Positions 55,448 through 64,000 of a DNA stretch of 64,000 nucleotides are shown here, piece after piece. The DNA lies in contig CM027384.1 of NCBI GenBank assembly GCA_015680905.1, forward strand, positions 65,975,001 through 66,039,000. Direction: 5' to 3'. Numbering within the stretch: position 1 is the first letter of the stretch; each line of letters opens with the position of its first letter. The notes beneath the pieces are model-generated. The model saw nothing but the letters and a program-made list of their open reading frames with translations. It was not told the DNA's origin and searched no databases. Source of the DNA: Coptis chinensis. Its lineage: Eukaryota > Streptophyta > Magnoliopsida > Ranunculales > Ranunculaceae. The position numbers and the translations under genes were made by a program.

Positions 55448-56117
55448 TGTTAGAGTTATCCCTCACATGAGAATGAGGAAGAGAGAGAAATCTACCGGTT
55501 ACCTGAAGAGGTCCGATTTTACGACGCCGATCAGGTGGTCAAGCGAAGGCACGCGCTTCCACCCTTGTTTCTTGGAAAACGGAACATGCACTCGAGGGCG
55601 TCGCTCGAAATTGGCCTTCCAGAGTGCACACCGCCATGTCTATTTTTCGCCCGAGTTTCTATCTTAAGATGGCCGTTGAATCAAGTTTTGGGATATAAAC
55701 CAAAAAAACAAGGTTTTGGAAAACCTAGCCAACACAAGTCATCGAAATTGAAATCCATTTTTGGAGAGCAATCATGATTGAGAAAACCTCAGGTCTAAAA
55801 AAATCTGCAAGAGATAGGAGTGATCTAGTAATGTAGGAGAGAGACTTGATAAGAGTGATTGTAATCTTCGCCCACGCGCACAAAGGATTAATTTCTTGTA
55901 GAAAGTAAGCATCGTTGGCGAACCACGCTACATCTTTGTATTATGATATATTTTAATTTTTCTTGCATTATTATTTATTGTTGATAGTTGTTTGAGAGTT
56001 GGGAGGCATCTTATGTTGGTTGTAGTAGATATTTAGGAATTTGGCTAGAATAGTCTTTGCCATCAATATTGAGTTAATAAATGTAGTGGAAGTCGATTAG
56101 GTCGTTATTAAAAGCGA
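55448..56117 (+). repeat. Copia 3' LTR, decayed
   Basis: Starts 'TGTTAGAGTTATCCCTCACA' and follows the 5' LTR with many small indels. The right end, CCCCAACA in the intact copies, is no longer recognisable ('TCGTTATTAAAAGCG'), so the boundary is approximate. Confidence 0.8.
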
Positions 56118-58783
56118 TATTACTTAGTCCTGTTTCCAATGTTGAATTGGTTTTAAATTGTATGTTTAATGTCTTCACAAGTTACATATAGTTACGCTTG
56201 TAATTTACACATTATTATTCTTGTCTTTAAGTTTACACTCAATCAGTATTACTAGTTGGTGTATGTTTTGTACACAAAATATTGCATTAACAAATTAAGT
56301 TCTTCGATCTATCTCCTATATATATGTGCCAGAGATCGTGAACACTTTCTGTTGATCGAACCGATCTGGAAAACTTCCAATTGGTCTAAATTGTGAAAAT
56401 AAAAGTTTCCATGACATTTTACATTCTTTTTCTTGGTGAAGTTGAGGGTGTACTTGAACAGACACATTTTGCTTCTTTTACATGTTCAATTCCTTCTGTC
56501 TTCGGCTCAGACCTTATAAATTTTCAAGAAAACCGACAATAAAAAGAAGCTAGCAAAGATGCACAAGTGTCAATGAAGGTTGAAGGATAGATACCAATTG
56601 AGGCTTAACTGAACTGTACAGAAATGGATCCAGCTGTACAGGCGGATACTATCATTCATGACACTGACAGTTTATATCTGAGTTCGTCTACCCCGACGAT
56701 ATTCTCATAGGACGACATCCGAAACCGAAATCCAACAGTCCAAAAATCAAAAATAAACTCACATTCTTCTTTTTTTTTTTCGTTTTTATTTTCGACCGTT
56801 GAATCGGAGTCTTAGAATTCTCATCCCTATGAAAATATTCTGTGTAGCCCAGGCCTTTCTATTGGCTGCGGGTGAGCATAAAGTAATGGCTATACTGACC
56901 CACACCAGCACTGTTGTCATGTTGTGTGAAGAGTGTGAAGTACTGAAATGTGAAGAACAATCAGGATGTCTATGGAAGGCGATTAATTATAAGTATAAAG
57001 TGATCATACTACAACCTTTTTAAGGTTTGGATTCGGTCTATAGAAGACTCTCTTTTGAAGTTCTATCTCATGTCTTTGTACCTTATTCTGTCTTCTGTGG
57101 TCTATGAGTATTCCATTGGGTCCAAAACTTGTATGATCTTTATTCCTTCAACAAACAAAGAAGTGTTTTAGCGTGGCTTATGGTCTAAGCTCTCTAAAAA
57201 GCTTATTCTTTCCATAATTCCATTTAGTACATTAGTTTTTGTTAAACCATTGGACAACCCATAACAATACTACATATGCCAATTATTCAACATATAGTTA
57301 ATTTGTTCATACATTTTATGCATACTCTACTGTTTTTCAATAGCAACAATTGATTCATTTTTTTATTAACACAAACGATTCATACTAATGCATATTTACG
57401 CAAACTGTACTAGACCATGTGACGATTCATCATTCCATGGATGAGTTGCACGCATCCCAGGAATCAAAAGGGCGATAATTCTAAAATTCGGAATGAATGT
57501 GACATTATGACTCAAAGCCAAATGAACACAAATACCATAATATTTTCCTGTCCCAAATATCGTCGATAATTAGTTGTTATCATTCCAGAGTGAGAATAGG
57601 ATCAGTTAACAAAATGAGTCCTGCTCTCTATAACCAGGTACAAAGATAGCATCTATGTAACTGTTACAAATTTTATGACATCTATCCACCTAAACAGCGC
57701 AATTAACTTATGTTAGTTTCATTTTGCTTTATTTTTTAATTACTTTTTTTTCATAATAATAACAAATTTTACAAATAACTAGAAAATAGACCTCGCATAA
57801 TGCATTGGCTCTTTAAAAATTTATCAACAATCATAACAAATCGTGATTCTTGTTTTTGTCGCTAGCCCGCTTTAATTTCCTAACAAATTATTTTAATCAA
57901 GTGTTCAAAATCCGCTTTTAATTTTAACAAATTATTTTAATCAAGTGTTAAAATCCGCTTAATTTCTTAACAAATTGTTTTAATTAAATTTTAAAACCCC
58001 GTTTTTTAATTGGGGAGGAACCCCTAATTTAAAATGTAATTCCTTTTAATAGGAGAAAGATTCACATTTTAATTAAGAGTGATTGATTTTTCTTTTTTAG
58101 GAGAGGAATTTCTATTATAATATGATAATGATTTCCATTTAAATTAGAAGTACTAGAATTTCTCTTTCAATAGGAGAGGAATTTCCGCTTTAATAAGAGT
58201 TAATTCCTATTTTTGTCGCTAACCCGCTTTAATTTCTAATAAATTGGTTTAATTAAATTTTAAAACCCATTTTTAATTGGGATAGAGATCCCCGCTTTAA
58301 TTTAAAGTGTGATTCCGCTTCTAATAGGAGAATAATTTCGCTTAATTAGAAGTGTTAAATTTTTTCTATAGGGATAAATTTCCATTATAATAGATTAGCT
58401 CTTTAAAGTTTTTCAAAATGAGAATTTCCGCTTTTAATAAAGAATTGATGATGTGGAATTTTAAGAGTTTTAAAAAATACCTATCATGAGCTTTAATATT
58501 AAGATATAGATTAGACAAACATGCAATAAGTCAGGCTGCTAAATTCTTTTCCTCAATAAAGAATCTTATCATTCTAAAACAAACTCCTTGTAACCGCAAG
58601 AAATATTTTTTTTAATTAAAAATTAGAAGAGATCAATCCTTCGCCTTTAATTATTTCGCTCTTTTGTGAGGTTGATGCCATCTGTCCACTTTTAACAACC
58701 AACAAACTTCTCTTTGTTTACTCTTTATTTTCAATAAAATACTTAATGGTTGTTTTTTTTTTTTAATCTAAGATTCAAAGATT
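56118..58783. other. Sequence between the two duplicated blocks, no gene seen
   Basis: A+T-rich with small frames only, for example 56799-57023 on + ('MNRSLRILIPMKIFCVAQ'), which resembles nothing known to me. If the duplication is a simple tandem one, this stretch is the right-hand part of the duplicated unit and should occur again beyond the window. Confidence 0.5.
57854..58460. repeat. Direct repeat with period of about 357 bp, A+T-rich
   Basis: 'TTTTGTCGCTAGCCCGCTTT' at 57854 returns as 'TTTTGTCGCTAACCCGCTTT' at 58211. The following words (AATTTC, 'TAAAACCC', 'TTTTTAATTGGG', 'TAATAGGAGA') recur in the same order. Within each unit smaller words such as CCGCTTTAAT and 'ATAGGAGAGGAATTTC' repeat. 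The second unit is incomplete. Confidence 0.7.
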
Positions 58784-58870
58784 AAAACTAGCTATGTAAT
58801 ATAATTTCATTTTTTATTACAAGGAATTTGGTAGTAAATTAAGTGGTATTTTGGTCTTGATATTAATTAT

Positions 58871-59510
58871 TGTTGAGTTATCCCTCACATGAGAATGAGG
58901 AAGAGAAGAGAAAACGGGCTTTGTTCGCGGAAGAGAACTGAACGCTTTGGATTGTTCTAAAACCAAAGGCGTGTCCTTTGTTCTTGGAAAATGAAATGTG
59001 CACTTAAGGCGCGACTCAAAAATTAGCCTTGCCGAAGCTTGGCATACATATTTAGCGGTTCTATCTACAAAGAATCTTGCTAATCGTGTTTTTAGGATAT
59101 AAACAAAAAAAAAAAAGGTTCTAGAAACCAAGCCAACACAAGTCACTAAATTAAACCCAATTTTTTGAGAGCAATCAAGATTGAGAAAACCTTAAAAAGA
59201 GAAAAGTCCAGGAAAGAGTAAGAGTGGGATCTAGTAAGGTGGAGAGACTTGAGAGGAGTGGATTGTAATCTTCCTTCCCTAGGATATAAAAAGGATTAGC
59301 TCTTGTGGAAGTAGGCATCATCGGGTCGAACCCAAGACATCTTTCAGGTGGCATGCTTTATATTTTTTTCTTTGTATTATTTGTGTTGATAGTTGTTTAG
59401 AGAGTCAATGCTAGGTTGGTTGTAATGGATATTTAGAATTTTATGGAGTAGTAGTGTTTATATTACAAGTTATTCAGATAGTGGGGATCGATTAGAATCT
59501 ATTCCCAACA
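58871..59510 (+). repeat. Copia 5' LTR, copy 2
   Basis: Starts 'TGTTGAGTTATCCCTCACAT' and ends 'TATTCCCAACA'; about 640 bp against 672 in copy 1. A primer site follows at 59513 as TGGTATCGGGAGCC, which has an extra base relative to TGGTATCAGAGC. Confidence 0.88.
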
Positions 59511-59619
59511 AATGGTATCGGGAGCCAAGTTGCATTAACTTAGGTTGTTATTCAAATTTTTGCCCGGAAGGTGTTTGACAAAAATTCTTAAGAAAATATT
59601 TGAGTTTAAATAACTTGTG

Positions 59620-60797
59620 TAGATGGACCATTCGGGTGAACAACACGAATGAAGGAAGTCCGAAATGTATTTAACTACACTATTTTGAAGGCAAGATGGA
59701 AGATTTGCTCTATTGCAAGAACTTTGCACCAACCCATTGAAAATGGAGGAGAAAACCAAAAACGATTGTTACCGAGTGGAATAAGCTTGACGAAGTGCTT
59801 TATTAGGGTACAGCCCGACAAGTGGATTGATGATGTTGTCTTCCACCATGTATCCCAAGAGACTACAATTTTGGTTTGTGGAAGAAACTTGAAGACCTCT
59901 ACGAGTAAGTCGATTAAAATAAAGTGTTGCTCTTTAAGAAGTTTTGCCAACAAGTACAAAGAAGGTTCTTCAATGTCCGAGCATCTTAATAAAGTATAGA
60001 ATACCATCAATCAATTGCACTTGATGAAGATTGATATGGTGACGGTTGAGGCTTTGTTACTATTAAACTCTTAAGCAGTAGTTGGGAAACTTTAGCGGTT
60101 TTAATGGAGCTCTAAGGATGGAATTATTTCCATGGAGTACTGCCACCGGCATTGTTGAATGAGGGACAAGTTAGGGGTTCTTGGCGGTTCCTCTCACTTT
60201 CAGATACTTGTCACAAAGAAATGGGGGAGAGGTAAAAAGCATAAAACTATCTCATTGTGAGGTGATGACATAAGCAAATCTAGGGTGAAGCTAGAACTCC
60301 AAAGGCGAGAGACAAAGTTACTATTATGCCACCAAGGGTCACTTGGTAATGAATGTTAACACTAAATAGGGATGAGAAGAATAATTGTGTACATGAAGAC
60401 ATGGTAAAGAAGAATAGAAACACAGGCAGAGATACTACCCACTAGTCGATTACGATGGTGCGGTGGGAATTATGTCGAATGTGGTGTGTGTCAGTCTTAG
60501 TACCTCATGCTTTGAGATACCGAGTGGGTGATAAATCTGGGGAGCATCCTATCATGTCATACCACACAAGGGATTAACTTTTCACTACCTAAGGCCAGGT
60601 GAATTTTGAGGTAAAGATGGGTAACAAGCATGCCTCGAAGATTGTAGGCATTGGTGATGTTCATGTAGAAACTAATGCTCTCCACTACACCTTGACACTC
60701 AAGGATGTAAGACATGTCCCTAACATTCGCTAAACCTACTTTTCAACTAGGAAGTTAGATGATGATGGCTTTCTAAACTCGCTTGGTAACAAAGTAT
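59620..60797 (+). pseudogene. Copia gag and protease, copy 2, broken
   Basis: Same order as copy 1: 'ILKARWKICS' at the start of one frame (about 59690), 'EGSSMSEHLNKV' (59962) and a decayed zinc-knuckle region (about 60325-60360). The protease region around 60520-60560 has lost the clean Asp-Thr-Gly-Ala-Ser reading through small indels. It ends at 60797, where the Athila LTR begins at the same copia position as in copy 1. Confidence 0.75.
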
Positions 60798-62314
60798 TGA
60801 TAAGAGCCCAAAACTGTAGTTTAAACCCTTTAATAGTATTTCATTTAGCCAATTATGTTATTAATAAATAGGTTTATCACTAATTACGCTTTGGAGTATT
60901 TCGGGCTCTCGAGTTGAATAAATGTAAATTGTTTACTAATTAGGGCACTAAAATGAACTAAAGTGATTGCTATGAAAGTTTTTATGAATAAAGCCCAAGT
61001 TTCATGGAGAAAAAAAAGCCCAAGTCAAAGTTAAGTATGAAAGTCAAACCGATTAAAGTCAAGAGAAAAGTCAATAGAACTTCAAAAAAGGTCATATCTT
61101 TGACTCATACCTTGGATTTAGATCCATTTTATATCAAAATGACCGATCAGAAATCTCTTTCCAATGGTTCAGCCTTTGACTAGGTCAGAGTAGTATAAGT
61201 TGGTGAAATTGCATGGTACAAAGAATACGACCAAAATTGAAGTCTTGATTTAACCGAATTGGGTTATGGACTTGGGATTTATGGGTCCATAATCCCAGCC
61301 TAAAAGCCCATGCATTTTAAATTGTAACCTAACCCTCTCCTATATAAAGAGGGTTTCATACAAAAACAAAGATCGGCTAGTCCCTCATTAGTTTAGAATA
61401 AATTAGGGTTCTCTCTCTCCTTTAGTTTAGTTTAGTTTTTAGTTTATAGCCTCCATTAAACCTTTCAATAAAAAGCTTAGTTATAATATCCAATTCTCCT
61501 CTTACTCCAGTTCTTTTATTATGCTTTCCCTTTATTGTTTAAGTAATTTCAGTCCAATGAATCAAGGCTAAAAACTCCGTTAAGGGGAGTTTTAATGAAG
61601 CCCGTGTGTGAAGATTGTTTGTGATTTTGTTGGTTATTTGTGTTTATCGCGTTTAAAATTTGAAGCTTTCATATTTTTAGAGATAGAAATTGTTAGTTTT
61701 GAACTAGAGTTTAGTAATTCTATACAAGAGATTGATAGAAGCAATTATTCTCTCATGCTAATTAATTATTAACTAGAAAATAATAGTTGATTAGGGATCT
61801 TACAAAGTAGGAATCTTTATTTCATTGCATTAATGAATTTTATAGAGATTATGACTTATTAATACATTAACTAAATGAATTATGAATAAACTTGCATATG
61901 TGGATTTATTACTTCCTCTATATTATTCTTTTCCATCAAAACCTTATTTTATATTAGTTTAGTTTATTTAGCTTACATTTTAATTAATAACATAACATAA
62001 TTAGTTTATTACCAATATAATTATCGTTACCACTTTCTGTTGATTTAATTAGGTGAATCCTATTGAGTCTTGGTAGTTTAAAGTGGAACGAATCCATACT
62101 CTTATATTAGTTTAGTTTATTTATTTACATTTTAATTAATAACATAATCATAATTAGTTTATTACCAATATAATTATTACTCTTACCACTTTCCTCTTGA
62201 TTTAATTAGGTGAATCCTATTGAGTCTTGTAGTTTAAGAGTGGAGCGAATCCATACTCTTTATCTATATTGCTTCATTATTATTTGAAAGAGTAAAGAAA
62301 TATAATTGATAACA
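60798..62314 (+). repeat. Athila-like LTR, copy 2, with an internal tandem duplication
   Basis: Same ends as 42185-43554. It is about 147 bp longer because the segment around 61949-62103 is followed directly by a second copy (62104-62258). TATA box 'CCTATATAAAGAG' near 61340. Confidence 0.88.
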
Positions 62315-64000
62315 TACTACTTTGCCCGTGGTGGATAGAGTAATTATTTTTCTTCTTTGATTGACCGAAGATAGCTCCATAACCAAACATAAATGTGTAA
62401 CTAGAGGTGCTTTTTCGGTCATCAAGATCACCGGCATAATCACTATCTATGAAGCCAATCAATTCAAATTTGTGTACCACTCTTGTACAAGATGCCAAAA
62501 GAACTAGTACCCTTCAAGTAGCCCTTGAGGATACGGCTTTTGGCTACAAGAAGATGCATTTCCGGGATTCTCCATGTACCCCCTCTTGTCCGACTTACGC
62601 ATGCATTATATCCGGCCTTGTAGTTGTCAAGTGCATAAGGCTCCCAACAATTTGCTTGTATAGTGTGTTGTCCACTTTCTTTTCTTGAGGATCCTTCGTG
62701 AGTTTTGTACCAACTTGGTGGTGTGCAAACAGAATTGCAATCTTTCATTTGAAATCTTTCTAATAGCTGGAATGAATATATTTCTTTTTGTGATATGAAC
62801 ACACCTACATCGACCGTACCACTTCAATACCAAGGAAATAATGCATCTTTCCAAGGTGGACATCTCAAACTCGCCATCATGGATTGCTTGAAAGCATCGA
62901 ACATAGCCGGATCATTGCTGTGTAGATTAAGCCGATCTACATATAAGCACACAATTAAAAAATCCCACCAGATCGGACTTTATAAAGAGCGTGCGGCTCA
63001 TATGGATACTTCACAAAACCTGTTTTCATGACGTATGTCTCTATACGACTATACCAAGCTCTCAGTGCTTGTTTTAGTCCGTATAAGGCTTTTCGTAGGA
63101 GACACACCTTCCCTTCTTTCCCTTCTTTCACAAAACCAGGAGGTTGATCAATGTAGACAGTTTCTTGTAGGTCACCATGTAAGAACACGGATTTCACATC
63201 CAACTGAAATATATCCCATGAGTTTTGTGCCGCCAATGCAAGTATCATGCGGATTGTGTCTTGTCGAGCAACTGGAGCAAGCACCTCTTCATAGTCAAGG
63301 CCTTGTTATTGCTTGTAGCCCTTAACAACCAACCTAGCCTTGTGCTTGTCGACATTCCCTTCTGCGTTTAACTTGGTCTTATATACCCACTTAACACCGA
63401 TTGATTTGTGCCCATATGAGAGCAGTTAACTCCCATGTTTTGTTCTTCTATAGCTTTTTATCTCTTCCTTCATGGCTGCTAGCCACTTCGGTCTTGCACT
63501 TCTTCTTGAAATGCAACTGGATCGCGATCCGCAAAATAAAGCCAAGTGAGTAAAAGAATCACAATTTGCAAACTTACTCACTTCATAATCAGCCAAATGT
63601 GTCGAGGTTGTCGAAGTCCTTATAATTGGCTAAACCGATTGCTCATTGGATTGAGAACTGGATGAGCTTGGTGAAGACACATGTTGTGGGTTGGATGCAC
63701 TTGGTGAAGATGTATGGCCGGGATGTACTTGGTGAATTTGTACTTGATGGGTTAAGGTCACTCATTATAACTTAACGAGGATCAACAACATCAAACACCA
63801 CGGAGTGTACTTTCCAAGTCGGGTACCCTTCCATTGCCACACATTTACTTCATCAAAGACCACATCTCAACTAATGATGATCTTCTCAGTTATAGGATTG
63901 TACAATCTATAAGCTTTGGATCAATCCACTATAGCCAAGAAAGATACATTTCACACCCTTGTCGTCAAGCATTTTTCTCTTTGCATCTGGAATGTGTAAC
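62315..64000 (-). pseudogene. Truncated Ty1/copia pol fragment, opposite strand, copy 2
   Basis: Duplicate of 43555-45241. '[20 protein letters not shown]' and the upstream '[20 protein letters not shown]' (about 63225) are readable at 63284-62955. The downstream reverse transcriptase and RNase H are split by frameshifts. In copy 1 the corresponding upstream segment is broken by an in-frame stop (TATAG near 44402), so each copy keeps parts the other has lost. Confidence 0.82.

Larger units (their letters stand above)
40212..56117 (+). mobile_element. Ty1/copia element interrupted by an Athila-like element
   Basis: The 5' LTR, primer site, gag and protease lie at 40212-42184; integrase, reverse transcriptase, RNase H, polypurine tract and 3' LTR lie at 52493-56117, all on the + strand. 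Integrase before reverse transcriptase is the Ty1/copia order. The 10.3 kb between is an Athila-like element. Without it the copia element is about 5.6 kb, a usual size. All genes are broken, most heavily in the 3' half. Confidence 0.88.
58784..64000. repeat. Copy 2 of the large duplication (matches 40127-45241), cut by window end
   Basis: Repeats the flank, copia LTR, gag and protease, Athila LTR and reverse-strand copia fragment of copy 1, including the exact flank-to-LTR and LTR-to-copia junctions. Differences are many short indels and substitutions, so open frames that are long in copy 1 (287 aa at 43504-44367) are split here. Confidence 0.85.

Noticed and set aside
40212..64000. Two independent copia insertions at 40212 and 58871
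   Set aside because: They share non-element flank upstream and identical nested junctions, which requires duplication, not separate insertions.
1..64000. tRNA genes, bacterial operons, organelle or viral genome inserts
   Set aside because: I looked for TTCGA-type T-loops, cloverleaf-like symmetry, ribosome-binding sites and plastid or mitochondrial gene motifs and saw none that hold up.

Overview
The window is a repeat-rich stretch of a flowering-plant nuclear genome, probably a eudicot. It is A+T-rich and built almost entirely of nested, decayed transposable elements: Athila- and Tat-type Ty3/gypsy, Ty1/copia with tRNA-iMet primer sites, Helitron helicase and RPA genes, a CACTA (En/Spm) element and a 5S-bearing TRIM-like repeat. 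I found no intact ordinary cellular gene, tRNA, CRISPR array or bacterial-style operon.

Region 1 (1-5470) holds the 3' ends of two different Athila-like elements, each an internal tail with a polypurine tract followed by an LTR. Region 2 (about 5.5-19.26 kb) looks Helitron-derived on the + strand: a broken Pif1-type helicase, a broken intron-containing RPA70-like gene, and Helitron-type 3' termini at 15760 (- strand) and 19255 (+ strand). It has been invaded by a solo copia LTR (8131-8818), a 777-bp TIR element with an 8-bp target duplication inside an RPA exon (13925-14701), the 3' end of a non-LTR element with a restriction-like endonuclease domain (16.26-17.12 kb), and a 5S-derived repeat (18266-18620).

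Region 3 (19726-39976) is one Tat-lineage Ty3/gypsy element on the - strand with 376-bp LTRs. Its gag, protease, reverse transcriptase, second RNase H and integrase run from right to left. A + strand accessory gene and a 61-bp tandem array lie between integrase and the distal LTR. That distal LTR is split at 19950/28775 by an 8.8-kb CACTA transposon. Besides a broken TNP2-type transposase (Transposase_21), the CACTA carries an intron-containing, mutated fragment of an ARGONAUTE gene covering the MID/PIWI half of the protein. I consider this the most striking find in the window.

Region 4 (40127-64000) is a Ty1/copia element (40212 to about 56117) split by an Athila-like element (42185-52492), which itself contains a truncated opposite-strand copia fragment. 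From 58784 the same nested structure, including about 85 bp of non-element flank, starts again and runs to the window end. This implies a tandem duplication with an offset of about 18.66 kb, or a duplicated or poorly polished assembly. All transposon genes appear broken by stops or frameshifts. The calls rest on motif recognition by eye, without database searches.
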